In this document: positions 55,421 through 64,000 of the stretch, one piece after another
How the letters are laid out: each line of letters begins with the position of its first letter
How positions within the stretch are numbered: position 1 is the first letter of the stretch
NCBI GenBank assembly: GCA_937129385.1
Contig: CAKZNC010000220.1
Span: 96,483 to 160,482 of the forward strand
Reading direction: 5' to 3'
Length of the DNA stretch: 64,000 bases
DNA from: an uncultured Bacteroidota bacterium
GTDB taxonomy: Bacteria > Bacteroidota > Bacteroidia > Bacteroidales > GCA-2748055
Notes under the pieces: generated by a model
What the model was told of the DNA's origin: nothing
What the model saw: the letters and a program-made list of their open reading frames with translations, nothing else
The model's database searches: none
Position numbers and translations under genes: made by a program

Positions 55421-55429
55421 CAATCCAGT

Positions 55430-57331
55430 ATGAGAACAAAATCTTTCATAGTCCCCATTACAATACTGTTGGCATTCCTGATTGCCCGGGGATGTGCCCA
55501 GCAGGGCGCACCAACCGGGGGTCCGCAGGATGAAACACCTCCGAAAGTTTTAAGCACCGATCCCCCCAATTATTCGACGCATTTTAATACTGACAAGATC
55601 ACCATAACATTCGATGAGTACCTGGACATGGGGAATTTTACCCAGGAACTTGTTGTTTCCCCTCCCATGGAGGAGAAGCCCCTGGTCAGGATGAGGAAAA
55701 AATCATTGATCATAGATTTTGAAGAGGAGCTGAAGGAGGATGTTACATATACATTCAATTTCGGAGAAGGTATCAAGGATCTTAATGAGCAGAATGTATT
55801 GATGAACTATGAATATGTATTTTCCACCGGTGATTATCTGGATTCGCTGTCTGTCAAGGGTCGCTTGCGGAATGCTTTTGACCTGACCATCCCGGAGACG
55901 CCCATATTTGTTATGTTGTACCGATCGTTGGAGGATTCTGTTCCGCTGACTGAAATTCCATATTATGTAGGAAGAGCAGACAAGGAGGGTAATTTTGCAG
56001 TCAACAACCTCAGGGAGGATATTTACAAGATCTTTGTACTTAAGGACGGCAACAACAATTTCCTTTATGACCTTCCAGCCGAGAAGATCGCATTTCTTGA
56101 TACGAGCTTAAGGGTGGATGGTGCATATTTCAGAAAGCTGCTCCTTGAAAGTGGCACATATGATTCTTCGGACCTTCAACCGGACACCCTGCGACTGGAT
56201 GTTGACACAACCGGGATGAGCAGTGATTCGATTACGATGCTGCTGGATTCACTTGAATCGCTCAAACCAGATTTCAATGCGCTATATGTGGACATGTTCA
56301 TGTTTGAAGAGAAATCACTGAATCAATTCATCAGCGAATATGACAGGGAAGCGCGTGAGAAATTGACCATGGTATTCAATATTCCGCTGACGGACAGTTT
56401 CAGCTATTCGCCGATCATTCCCGAATTCCTTGGGATGAAGGATTTGGTTCCTGAATTTGGTCTTGCCAGGGATTCACTTACGATCTGGCTTGGAGACACG
56501 GTTGTGGCGGCCCAGGACACTATAGGTATACAGCTTCAGTATACTGTCTATGATTCCCTGAGTCAGCCCCAGCTCAAAAACGATACGCTGATTTTTGTTT
56601 TCCGCGACCCTTCCTCAAAAAATAGTAAGGATGCAAAGGAAAATGAGCCGGAGGCCCTAAATGTCTCCATGGTTCGCAACCGGGGAAAGCACCACATACA
56701 GAAAGACCTGACTTTTACAATTCCACAACCTCTAAAGACCATTGACCCTTCTAAATTTGAACTTTTCATCATTCCCGATACTATAGAAGTTCCTGTCAGT
56801 TTCACCCCCGTTCAGGATACGGCACACATCCGAAAAGCAAGGATCAGTCATGAATGGAAGGAGGAGGCGAAGTACAAGATCGTGCTCTACCCGGGAGCGA
56901 TCCAAAACATTTATGGTGTGACCAATGACACTTCCATTTCAACGTTCCAGATCCGGCCACTGGCAGAATACGGGCAGATCAACCTGACAATCGAGAATGT
57001 CCAGGATACGCTACTGATACAACTTTTTGCAAAAAACAAAATGGTCAGAGAAAGCACAGCCCACGGACCGGGTACATATTCGTTCGGCTTCCTTGAACCG
57101 GCGACCTACCGAATTAAATTCATTCATGACAGGAATAATAACGGGGATTGGGATACAGGAAAATATATTGAAGGAAGACAACCGGAAAAAGTCGAATTTC
57201 TGACCAGGGATATGAAAGTGCGGGCCAACTGGGACCATAATGCTACATATGTGATGGGTTCCAATATTGAACCGCCGGCAGAAGCAGAAAACATTTCCAC
57301 AGAAGGAGGCAAAGAGGATCCATTGTTTTGA
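55430..57331 (+). CDS. Ig-like domain lipoprotein (SbsA_Ig type)
   Basis: A 633-residue lipoprotein (lipobox ARGC, Cys22; then AQQGAPTGGPQDETPPKV). The ~100 residues after this form a SbsA-type Ig-like domain (STDPPNYSTHFNTDKITITFDEYL). The rest is beta-rich, with a prealbumin-like segment (GNFAVNNLREDIYKIFVLKDGNNNFLYD) and a similar late repeat (YRIKFIHDRNNNGDWDTGKY). The family is widespread in Bacteroidota with no fixed function. The ATG at 55430 is used; the track's TTG at 55418 falls inside the -7 promoter box. Confidence 0.87.
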   Translation: MRTKSFIVPITILLAFLIARGCAQQGAPTGGPQDETPPKVLSTDPPNYSTHFNTDKITITFDEYLDMGNFTQELVVSPPMEEKPLVRMRKKSLIIDFEEELKEDVTYTFNFGEGIKDLNEQNVLMNYEYVFSTGDYLDSLSVKGRLRNAFDLTIPETPIFVMLYRSLEDSVPLTEIPYYVGRADKEGNFAVNNLREDIYKIFVLKDGNNNFLYDLPAEKIAFLDTSLRVDGAYFRKLLLESGTYDSSDLQPDTLRLDVDTTGMSSDSITMLLDSLESLKPDFNALYVDMFMFEEKSLNQFISEYDREAREKLTMVFNIPLTDSFSYSPIIPEFLGMKDLVPEFGLARDSLTIWLGDTVVAAQDTIGIQLQYTVYDSLSQPQLKNDTLIFVFRDPSSKNSKDAKENEPEALNVSMVRNRGKHHIQKDLTFTIPQPLKTIDPSKFELFIIPDTIEVPVSFTPVQDTAHIRKARISHEWKEEAKYKIVLYPGAIQNIYGVTNDTSISTFQIRPLAEYGQINLTIENVQDTLLIQLFAKNKMVRESTAHGPGTYSFGFLEPATYRIKFIHDRNNNGDWDTGKYIEGRQPEKVEFLTRDMKVRANWDHNATYVMGSNIEPPAEAENISTEGGKEDPLF

Positions 57332-57400
57332 TCTGCCAGGAGCCGGGTTCTGTTTGAGAATTCCCTAAAGGCAGATGGAGGCTGGTCCCGTGTTCAGTTC

Positions 57401-58357
57401 TTAAATCTCTTTCCAGACCAATGCAGCAGCACCCAAAACTGCGATATTCTTATCGAGCAGCGCAGAGGGGAGTATTTTGATCTTGCCCCTGAAGATCTCA
57501 AGAACATTCTCATCCATGGCACATTTTGTGGGATCAAAGATCCAGGATCCGGCTTTTGCGAGTCCGCCGAAGAGGAATATGGCTTGCGGACTTATATGTG
57601 CTACTGTATCCGCAAGCGCCTTTCCCAGCATAATGCCGGTGCGTTTAAATGCCTTTTTTGCAATGGGATCTCCAGCGATTGCAGCATCGGTAATATCCTT
57701 TGCCTCGAGTTTGTCAAAAGTTGTCTTTCTGAATATTGTTTCATCGGTCTCAGAAGAAAGAAGTTCGAACACGGTTCTTTTGATTCCGGTAGCAGATACG
57801 TAAGTCTCAAGACATCCACGTTTTCCACAGCCACATTTGCGGCCGTTTTCAACTACATTCACATGGCCGAGCTCACCTGCAAATCCGTCATGACCATAAA
57901 CCAGGTCTCCATTTACGATGATCCCGCTGCCGAGTCCGGTTCCCAGGGTGATCATCAGGAAATTCTTCATATTCTGGGCCGCCCCGAAGACCATCTCTCC
58001 GATGGCTGCTGCATTGGCATCATTGGTAATTGCAACCGGCAGGTTAAATTTTGTACTGAATATTTCAGCGAATGGAATAACGCCCTTCCAGATAAGGTTT
58101 GGAGCAAACTCAATATTGCCGGTATAATAGTTTGCATTTGGCGCCCCGACACCGATCCCCATCAGCTTGTATTTCTCTTTTTCGTTCTCAAGAAAGTTAT
58201 TGATCCGTTCCCTGATCGCATCTGCAAACAGATTGGGATCGTCGTATTTGTCTGTTTCAATAAACGCCTCGTAATATAGATTTCCGGAACGGTCAGCAAT
58301 TCCCATTTTAGTATAGGTGCCGCCTATATCAATTCCAATAACAACTTCCACCGTCAT
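57401..58357 (-). CDS. ROK-family glucokinase
   Basis: A 318-residue cytoplasmic sugar kinase of the ROK family. It has the ATP site DIGGTYTKMGI, the catalytic TNDANAAAIGE, GTGLGSGIIVNG, the zinc motif CGCGKRGCLETYVS and a C-terminal IFLFGGLAKAG. Intact zinc ligands and the ExGH-like segment (GELGHVNV) favour glucokinase activity (glucose to glucose-6-phosphate), although N-acetyl sugars cannot be excluded. There is no DNA-binding domain, so it is not a NagC-type repressor. A strong promoter lies 28 bp upstream. Confidence 0.92.
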   Translation of the reverse strand: MTVEVVIGIDIGGTYTKMGIADRSGNLYYEAFIETDKYDDPNLFADAIRERINNFLENEKEKYKLMGIGVGAPNANYYTGNIEFAPNLIWKGVIPFAEIFSTKFNLPVAITNDANAAAIGEMVFGAAQNMKNFLMITLGTGLGSGIIVNGDLVYGHDGFAGELGHVNVVENGRKCGCGKRGCLETYVSATGIKRTVFELLSSETDETIFRKTTFDKLEAKDITDAAIAGDPIAKKAFKRTGIMLGKALADTVAHISPQAIFLFGGLAKAGSWIFDPTKCAMDENVLEIFRGKIKILPSALLDKNIAVLGAAALVWKEI

Positions 58358-58384
58358 AATTTCCCCTGTATTTGGTCAGGAAAA

Positions 58385-58416
58385 CAAAAATATAACAAAT
58401 AGTTCACACCTTCAAG
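58385..58416 (-). promoter_or_regulatory. Promoter CTTG-N20-TATTTTTG for the ROK kinase
   Basis: On the minus strand, -33 CTTG (58413-58416) and -7 TATTTTTG (58385-58392) are 20 bp apart, near-perfect for the Bacteroidota sigma factor. The -7 box ends 27 bp before the kinase ATG. It lies in the 289-bp divergent gap between the kinase and the universal stress protein; no other clear feature is visible in that gap. Confidence 0.6.
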
Positions 58417-58646
58417 GAAACAGTGATAAGCCGTATTGTATGGGGTTTCCATTATACACCAACCTCCTGCCGATCCTGCAATGAATCCCGATATACAGCC
58501 TTGTTAATTAATCAATTTGCTCAAGTCATGAAAGGCCCCGGTTATGTTCTCTTTATTACATGTTATATATACATGAACACTGGTTTATCTCTGGGGAATT
58601 GTGGAATATTTTATAAATTAGCTGTATAAACCAAAAACAATACCTC

Positions 58647-59507
58647 ATGAAAAGCTTCATTATTCCCATCGATTTTTCCAGGGAATCGATCGCCGGTCTG
58701 GACATGGCAGTATTATTTTCCCAGAAGAAGGAGATCAATATTCAGATGGTCTATGTGATTACATCCATTACCGATTATCATCCGAGTTCCATCAGTGACG
58801 AGCACAAATTTGCAGAGGAGCGGTTTAAAAAACTGATCAGCGAATATGAGCCTAAGCTTGGAAAAAATTCAAAACTCAGGTACATCATTAAAAAGGGGAA
58901 AGTATACCGGGAGATCGTGAGCCAGGTAAACAGCTACAAAGATGCGATGGTCAGCGCCTCGACGCACGGCGCCTCCGGGTTCGAAGAGCTTTTCGTGGGC
59001 AGTAATGCACTGAAGATCATGTCTGCAACCAGCAATCCGGTCCTGACAGTCAGGAAAAGCCCGGTTCCGGACAAAATTCAGAAAGTCCTGCTGCCCATCA
59101 AGCTTCATCCGGATACACGACAGAAGGTACCCACGGCAGTGGAGATCGCCAGGCTTTTTGAAGCTGAAGTGCATGTTTTGGGTATATCAACCACAAAGAA
59201 CAGACGGGACCTGGAGCGCCTGGAGTCTTATAGTAAGCAGACAATGGGTTTCCTTGAAAGCAGGGATGTAAAGGTCGTGCATCATATGGTAACGGGGGAC
59301 AGTCTGCCCACACTCACTCTTAATTACGCTGAGGCGATTGATACCGATCTGATCATCATGATGTCGAGCGCCATTGACAAGTGGAATGTTTTTTTCGGCA
59401 GCTATGCTCAACAGATGCTGAACAGGTCAAAATTGCCACTCCTCAGTATTAAACCAAGACCCAAGCAGTTGCCAACAGGTTTTAATACATTCGGACCTGA
59501 ATTATGA
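58647..59507 (+). CDS. Universal stress protein, tandem UspA domains
   Basis: A 286-residue cytoplasmic protein with two UspA-like alpha/beta domains (about 1-140 and 145-275). The first holds ASTHGASGFEELFVGSNALKIM, a near match to the ATP-binding GxxGxnG(S/T) loop. The second loop (SSAIDKWNVFFGSYAQQML) is changed and probably does not bind ATP. Bacteroidota tandem USPs are linked to starvation and anaerobic survival in general. Its end overlaps the ispD start by 4 bp (ATGA), an odd but clear coupling. Confidence 0.9.
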   Translation: MKSFIIPIDFSRESIAGLDMAVLFSQKKEINIQMVYVITSITDYHPSSISDEHKFAEERFKKLISEYEPKLGKNSKLRYIIKKGKVYREIVSQVNSYKDAMVSASTHGASGFEELFVGSNALKIMSATSNPVLTVRKSPVPDKIQKVLLPIKLHPDTRQKVPTAVEIARLFEAEVHVLGISTTKNRRDLERLESYSKQTMGFLESRDVKVVHHMVTGDSLPTLTLNYAEAIDTDLIIMMSSAIDKWNVFFGSYAQQMLNRSKLPLLSIKPRPKQLPTGFNTFGPEL

Positions 59508-60175
59508 GATCAGTAGTAATTGTTGCAGGAGGGACAGGATCACGGATGCAATCGGAAACGCCAAAGCAGTTTCTTGAACTGCTTGGTAAGCCGGTCATCA
59601 TATGGACGATTGAGAAATTCATTGAGTTTGACAGGGAAATGAAGATCATCCTGGTATTGCCCGAGAGTCACCTGATCGTCTGGCATGGGTTGAGGGACAG
59701 GTACAGTATCACTGAAAAGGTAATCACGACCTCGGGTGGCGCCACTCGCTTTCATTCTGTGATGGAAGGGCTTGCCAATGTACACCCCGGGGAGATCGTC
59801 GGGATCCACGATGCTGTCAGGCCCCTGGTATCCGTTGAAACACTGAAAAAATGTTACGGTGAAGCTGAAAAGTCGGGCAGCGCAGTTCCCGTGATCGAAG
59901 CGGAGGATTCATTGCGCACAGTCATAGGCAAGGGAAGCAGCATTCTTGATCGTTCAACGGTTAAGCGGGTCCAGACTCCACAGGTATTCCAGGCGCATAA
60001 AATTCTGACTGCTTATGAGAACAGCCTGGAGCAAAGTTACACCGATGATGCTTCTGTTTATGAATCCTATTTTGGTCAGATCACCCTGGTAGAGGGCAAC
60101 GTGGAGAACATCAAGATCACCTTTCCTTCAGACATGCGTGTTGCTGCGGCACTCCTTGCTGAATCAGATCAATAA
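59504..60175 (+). CDS. ispD: 2-C-methyl-D-erythritol 4-phosphate cytidylyltransferase
   Basis: A 223-residue enzyme of the MEP isoprenoid pathway that joins MEP and CTP to give CDP-ME. It has the nucleotide loop VAGGTGSRMQSETPKQF, TSGGATRFHSVMEGL, IHDAVRPLVS, RSTVKRVQTPQVF and TDDASVYE, followed by the late Lys in NIKITFPSD. Length is typical. It is coupled to the upstream universal stress gene by ATGA overlap and overlaps the convergent DUF2807 gene by 7 bp. The ispG fragment at the window end belongs to the same pathway. Confidence 0.96.
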   Translation: MRSVVIVAGGTGSRMQSETPKQFLELLGKPVIIWTIEKFIEFDREMKIILVLPESHLIVWHGLRDRYSITEKVITTSGGATRFHSVMEGLANVHPGEIVGIHDAVRPLVSVETLKKCYGEAEKSGSAVPVIEAEDSLRTVIGKGSSILDRSTVKRVQTPQVFQAHKILTAYENSLEQSYTDDASVYESYFGQITLVEGNVENIKITFPSDMRVAAALLAESDQ

Positions 60176-60879
60176 TCGTCTTCTGAGCGCGATTTGACAT
60201 GCTCGATCTCTCCTCCCAGTCTGGTCTTCGTCTCTACAATTTCAGGATCGCCCATGTAGCCGATGTATCCCTTTGTATTGGCTGTTGCGTCAAGCATCGA
60301 TGAGGCTTTCACCTTGCCCTGTGATCCGGACACAACACGGATGTTTGTCTCACTGCACTCCAGGTCATAGGCAAGGTAATTACCGCCGGTGTTGACAGTA
60401 ACCTGCTGTGATTGCACCTTTCCGTACAAAACAATATCAGAAACCTGCGAGATGTTTGCAATGATCTTTTCTGCACCAACACTTAATTCAATCTTACCCC
60501 CTGTGCCTGCCTCAAGTTCCAGGGTCTCTCCTGTAAGATCCCTGGCGGAATTGATCTTTGCGCCAGCAAGTGCTTTGATCCTTTTAAGTTTGGTATAGGG
60601 GAGCCGAATACTTATCATGTCATCCTTATTGATCCTGGTGGGGACTTTGAGCTTGAGTTCGCCATCCCTGAATGTCACTTCAACAAGACCGGGCTGACCG
60701 TTGGAGGAGGTAATGCTCATCTCTCCGGAAGAGGCGTGAATCAGTTCCACATCGACCCTCCCTGAAACGACCAGTTCCCGAAACGGTTCGACCTCCATGG
60801 TTATGCGATTTTGTGCAGAACAATCAGTCCAGGTCAGGATGAAAAGAAACAGGTATACGGGAAGTACTTTTCTGATCAT
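60169..60879 (-). CDS. DUF2807 (auto-transporter adhesin head, GIN) domain protein
   Basis: A 236-residue exported protein: signal peptide (VLPVYLFLFILTWTDCSAQ), then a right-handed beta-helix-like DUF2807/GIN domain. This is seen in FRELVVSGRVDVELIHAS, VEVTFRDGELKLKVPT, and repeated short strands such as LAGAKINSARDLTGETLELEAGTGGKIEL. Such proteins are common and unstudied in Bacteroidota, possibly envelope or stress linked. It converges on ispD with a 7-bp overlap and is divergent from the barrel gene. Confidence 0.87.
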   Translation of the reverse strand: MIRKVLPVYLFLFILTWTDCSAQNRITMEVEPFRELVVSGRVDVELIHASSGEMSITSSNGQPGLVEVTFRDGELKLKVPTRINKDDMISIRLPYTKLKRIKALAGAKINSARDLTGETLELEAGTGGKIELSVGAEKIIANISQVSDIVLYGKVQSQQVTVNTGGNYLAYDLECSETNIRVVSGSQGKVKASSMLDATANTKGYIGYMGDPEIVETKTRLGGEIEHVKSRSEDDY

Positions 60880-61021
60880 GGCTGGAATTTTTCCTAAAAT
60901 TAAACAAATTCATTGATCAGCAACACAATTTTTGGTGCATTGCAATCTTCAGTTCCGCAATACGTTATTTTCCTAGATTGGGTTTTCTTTGCTACCTTGC
61001 GACCCTGTTCAATTCGAGCTG

Positions 61022-62446
61022 ATGATCAGACTGAAACATTTGTTAATCCTGTTCCTGACAGGAATCATGGTTTTTAAACTTACCGGGCAGTCGGAACGGG
61101 TCATTCCCGATCACCAGCTGTTGATCGACCGTATACTTATTGAGGGAAACCGGGTGACAAAACGCAATATTATTCTTCGAGAACTGACCTTTTCACCCGG
61201 AGACACAATTGATAAAATTGAGCTCATCCCGGCAATTGAAAGGAGCCGGGAAAATCTCCTGAACCTGTCACTATTCAATTTCGTATCGCTCGATGCCAGT
61301 CATCACCCCGGAAATCATATAGATGTAATTGTAAATGTACAGGAGAGATGGTACATTTGGCCGACCCCCATCTTTGAGCATGGAGAGCGAAATCTCAGCA
61401 CATTTTTAAAAGAACCCCGGTGGAACAGGTTGAATTACGGACTCTGGCTCAAATGGAATAATTTCCGTGGGATGAATGAATTACTGAACCTGAAGATCAG
61501 GCTTGGTTACAAGGAACAATACGTACTTCAGTATGAGAAACCCAACCTGGGCGTCGACGAGAATCATGCGATATCACTCAGTTACAGCTTAAGCAGGCAA
61601 CACAGGGTGAATTACATCACCCTTGAGAACCGCCCCATCTATTTCAGGGATGAAGAGAATTATGCCTTGAGTACCGCAGATGCTTTTGCGGCCTATGCAT
61701 ACAGGCCGGGGCTCTATTCCAGGCACAGGATCAGGCTTCACTATGTGGATGATTGGATCAGTGATACAGTTGCTGTATTGAACCCCGGTTTTTTTGGTGA
61801 CGGGTATACGCGTTACCGGCATTTTAAGATCGATTATGTCTACAGGTTTGACAAGCGGGACTCCAGGATCTATCCACTGGAGGGCAATGCATATAAATTC
61901 AAGATACAGCGATTCGGCCTGGGACTGATACCCGGTTATCCATATGGCAACTGGGAATTTGAAGCAGCCTCATTTTTGCACAGGAAAGTGGCCAACCGGT
62001 TCTATATGGCCAACGTAACAAAGGCCAGGCTGTTCACGAACAAGGACCTGCCCCTTATACAGCAGAAAGCGCTCGGATATGCCGAGTACATGACCGGTTA
62101 CGATGCATATGTAATTGACGGATCTGATTATTTCATCAGTAAATTGATCCTGAAATACCAGCTTATGAAGCCCTCAGCATTTACAATTCCTTTTATCAAT
62201 GCAAAACAATTCAGCAAAGTACATTTTTCCATATACCTCAATCTCCTTGGAGATGTAGGTTATGTCAACCAGCCCGGACTGACGGATCCTACCAATACCA
62301 TGGTAAATGCGCTTCAATACAGTACGGGAATCGGACTTGATTTTGTAACTTACTACGACAAGGTGCTGGGTGTGGAATATGCCATCAACCGGTATGGAGT
62401 TGGGGGATTCTTTTTTCATGTTACCACCCCGTTTTTTGATTGGTAA
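61022..62446 (+). CDS. BamA/TamA-like outer-membrane beta-barrel protein
   Basis: A 474-residue protein with a signal peptide (LKHLLILFLTGIMVFKLTGQ), one POTRA-like module (about 25-110: IDRILIEGNRVTKRNIILRELTFSPGD, VIVNVQERWYIWPTP) and a C-terminal 16-strand-type barrel ending in FHVTTPFFDW, whose terminal aromatic residue is a BAM signal. It belongs to the Omp85 superfamily but has one POTRA only, so it is a small accessory member rather than BamA itself. The ATG at 61022 starts the signal peptide; the track start at 60989 is upstream of it. The kinase gene follows after 13 bp. Confidence 0.85.
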   Translation: MIRLKHLLILFLTGIMVFKLTGQSERVIPDHQLLIDRILIEGNRVTKRNIILRELTFSPGDTIDKIELIPAIERSRENLLNLSLFNFVSLDASHHPGNHIDVIVNVQERWYIWPTPIFEHGERNLSTFLKEPRWNRLNYGLWLKWNNFRGMNELLNLKIRLGYKEQYVLQYEKPNLGVDENHAISLSYSLSRQHRVNYITLENRPIYFRDEENYALSTADAFAAYAYRPGLYSRHRIRLHYVDDWISDTVAVLNPGFFGDGYTRYRHFKIDYVYRFDKRDSRIYPLEGNAYKFKIQRFGLGLIPGYPYGNWEFEAASFLHRKVANRFYMANVTKARLFTNKDLPLIQQKALGYAEYMTGYDAYVIDGSDYFISKLILKYQLMKPSAFTIPFINAKQFSKVHFSIYLNLLGDVGYVNQPGLTDPTNTMVNALQYSTGIGLDFVTYYDKVLGVEYAINRYGVGGFFFHVTTPFFDW

Positions 62447-62459
62447 AAAAGGGAAAATT

Positions 62460-63503
62460 ATGGCGTTACGGAAAACACCACGTGGTCAGTCCCTGATGAT
62501 CTCAACGATCGTTGTGATCATATATATTGCAGGCAGTGCGCTACTTGACCTGGCCGGATTGGCCGGGAACATCTTCTGGCAGGCCGGACTGGCCGCAGTG
62601 CTATTCATATTCTCATTTTTGGTCGTTCACAGGATCTTTTTGAAGTATGTTGAAAAACGTATGGCCCCGGTGTTCAAGACCATCCAAAAGGTTACCACTT
62701 CACAAAAGAAGATCCGGCAGCAGATCGATTCGGGTGATTTTTCGGAAAATCTTGATAAAGAGGTGGAATCATGGGCCACCAGTCAGACAGCAGAGATCAG
62801 GCAATTGCGTGAAATGGAGCGATACAGGAAAGACTTCCTTGGAAATGTGTCACATGAATTAAAAACGCCGATTTTCAATATACAGGGATATATCCTCACA
62901 TTGCTTGACGGTGGGCTTGAAGATGAAAACATCAACAAATTATACCTGAATAAGGCTGAAAAATCGATCAACAGGATGATTTCGATCGTTGACGACCTGG
63001 TCTCGATCTCACGTCTTGAGTCCGGAGAATTCAAGTTAAAAAGGGAGGAGTTCAATATTGTAAAACTTGTGGAGGATATCTTTGAGAACCATGAGATGCT
63101 GGCAAAACAATTCAAGGTAAAACTTGAGTTTGACAGTAACTATAACAAGCCCATCCGGGTCAATGCCGACAGGAAAAGAATCACGGAAGTCTTGAACAAC
63201 CTGGTGGTGAATTCGATCAAATACGGAAAGTCAGGCGGTAAGACCCGTGTTGGCTTTGCCGACACCGGGGAGTCCATCCTCGTGGATATCACAGACAACG
63301 GGATCGGGATAAGCGAAGAGGACCTTCCCAGGATTTTTGAAAGATTCTACAGGGTTGACAGGAGTCGGTCCAGGGATTCAGGGGGGACCGGGCTCGGCCT
63401 GGCCATTGTAAAACACATCATCCAGGCGCACAACCAGACCATCAATGTGCGGAGCGGTATCGGTCGGGGCACCTCATTTGTATTTTCTCTGCAAAAGGGT
63501 TAA
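62460..63503 (+). CDS. PhoR-like sensor histidine kinase
   Basis: A 347-residue inner-membrane kinase with two N-terminal spans (about 14-60), a short coiled linker without a visible periplasmic domain, the H box NVSHELKTPIFNIQGY (phospho-accepting His), the N box NNLVVNSIKYG, G1 DITDNGIGI and G2 GGTGLGLAIVK. The domain layout is that of PhoR/WalK-like kinases that sense a membrane signal. No response regulator is adjacent in the window, so its partner lies elsewhere. The true start is the ATG at 62460, 13 bp after the barrel gene. It overlaps the convergent ispG stop by 4 bp. Confidence 0.92.
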   Translation: MALRKTPRGQSLMISTIVVIIYIAGSALLDLAGLAGNIFWQAGLAAVLFIFSFLVVHRIFLKYVEKRMAPVFKTIQKVTTSQKKIRQQIDSGDFSENLDKEVESWATSQTAEIRQLREMERYRKDFLGNVSHELKTPIFNIQGYILTLLDGGLEDENINKLYLNKAEKSINRMISIVDDLVSISRLESGEFKLKREEFNIVKLVEDIFENHEMLAKQFKVKLEFDSNYNKPIRVNADRKRITEVLNNLVVNSIKYGKSGGKTRVGFADTGESILVDITDNGIGISEEDLPRIFERFYRVDRSRSRDSGGTGLGLAIVKHIIQAHNQTINVRSGIGRGTSFVFSLQKG

Positions 63504-64000
63504 GGAGCCTTCCAGTCGCCATGTTCGCTTATGACCTCAATCAGTTTATTTACAGCCTGATCCTGAGGCACATTTTTTGCAACAGGTTTTTTACCTGCGT
63601 AGATGGTTACCTTGCCCTCTGCCGCACCGATATAACCATAGTCGGCATCTGCCATTTCGCCGGGTCCATTCACGATGCACCCCATGACCGCGATCTTCAG
63701 CCCTTTCAGGTGTGATGTTCGTTGTCTGACCTCCCCCAGGACAGACTGAATGTCGAATCGGGTTCTCCCACAGGATGGACAGGCGATGTATTCAGTTGAA
63801 AAGATCCTGTTCCTGGTGGCCTGCAGGATCATAAAGGAGAGCCTATTCAGGAATTTTGGCGAAAGACCAGGGTGAGACAGCCATACGCCCGCCAGCAAGC
63901 TGTCGGTGAGCAGCAGCGAGAATTCTCCCGTGGCACGTACCAACATCGTCTCCTCATCTGGATCATCGTATCTTTTTTTCAGGATCACCGGCTTCTTATT
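63500..64000 (-). CDS. ispG: 4-hydroxy-3-methylbut-2-enyl diphosphate synthase, C-terminal part
   Basis: The 3' portion (about 166 residues) of ispG, cut by the window end; the frame stays open to base 64000, so the GTG given in the track is not the start. IspG converts MEcPP to HMBPP in the MEP pathway. The [4Fe-4S] ligands are visible in EYIACPSCGRTRFD and MGCIVNGPGEMADADYGYIG. The segment before them (residues with SLLLTDSLLAGVWLSH) fits the long, three-domain IspG type of Bacteroidota and plants. Converges with the kinase gene. Confidence 0.95.
   Translation of the reverse strand, partial: NKKPVILKKRYDDPDEETMLVRATGEFSLLLTDSLLAGVWLSHPGLSPKFLNRLSFMILQATRNRIFSTEYIACPSCGRTRFDIQSVLGEVRQRTSHLKGLKIAVMGCIVNGPGEMADADYGYIGAAEGKVTIYAGKKPVAKNVPQDQAVNKLIEVISEHGDWKAP

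Noticed and set aside
57584-58279. 231-residue plus-strand ORF opposite the ROK kinase
   Set aside because: It is a shadow frame of a well-conserved gene, with Cys/His-rich nonsense composition.
1-64000. CRISPR arrays, insertion sequences, prophage or integrated elements
   Set aside because: No direct-repeat arrays, transposase or integrase motifs, or phage structural genes were seen; gene content is core-like throughout.

Overview
The window looks like chromosomal DNA of a Bacteroidota bacterium, most likely class Bacteroidia. The evidence is the set of phylum-typical proteins (DUF4271, DUF4292, YwqK repeats, Ig-like lipoprotein, DUF2807, the large IspG type), promoters of the Bacteroidota form TAnnTTTG, and few Shine-Dalgarno sequences. 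Genes are tightly packed and mostly housekeeping. I saw no insertion sequence, prophage, CRISPR array, rRNA or tRNA. Genus-level placement is not possible by reading alone.

Layout. 1-4.4 kb: a rhodanese-fold lipoprotein overlapping a GH105-like lipoprotein, then minus-strand genes for a Qnr-like pentapeptide protein, a DinB-fold protein, YbjQ with a tiny membrane partner, and a SIRT5-like sirtuin. 4.5-18.6 kb: dnaG; then on the minus strand DUF4271-hemD-rnpA-alpha-2-macroglobulin-pbpC; then an S41 protease. 18.6-22.1 kb: arsR-queD-polA. 22.3-23.3 kb: a polyprenyl diphosphate synthase. 23.3-36.0 kb: eleven co-oriented minus-strand genes (TIGR01777, flippase, dut, TPR, DUF4292, envC-like, anti-sigma-like ATPase, ybeY, mnmG, ade, uvrC). 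Two perfect parS palindromes sit between mnmG and ade. 36.0-37.8 kb: a secreted cyclophilin and pheS. 37.8-42.2 kb: osmC-like, then nadA-ywqK-ruvB plus a 56-residue membrane protein ending at a clear intrinsic terminator. 42.2-42.6 kb: an AT-rich divergent gap. 42.6-50.5 kb: rpiB, an Fe-S-type Rrf2 regulator, VanZ-like, a 1388-residue glycosyltransferase/phosphodiester-glycosidase fusion, hemW and a related glycosyltransferase. 50.6-55.2 kb: a coiled-coil membrane protein, two CDF exporters, a ZIP transporter and lgt. 55.4-64 kb: an Ig-like lipoprotein, ROK glucokinase, universal stress protein, ispD, a DUF2807 protein, a BamA/TamA-like barrel, a histidine kinase and the 3' part of ispG.

How genes work together. 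IspD, IspG and the prenyl synthase belong to isoprenoid supply. Lgt, PBP1C, EnvC-like and the lipoproteins serve the envelope. HemD and HemW belong to heme biology. PolA, UvrC, DnaG, RuvB and dUTPase serve DNA replication and repair. ZIP plus two CDFs with different metal-site signatures form one metal-homeostasis operon.

Most distinctive points: the tandem parS pair, the cytoplasmic three-part fusion protein beside a sibling GT4, DnaG and sirtuin proteins that have lost their usual zinc ligands, and a habit of overlapping convergent gene ends. Start sites were corrected from the ORF track for the GH105-like gene, rnpA, queD, the prenyl synthase, ade, mnmG, the cyclophilin, pheS, the Ig-like gene, the barrel gene and the kinase.
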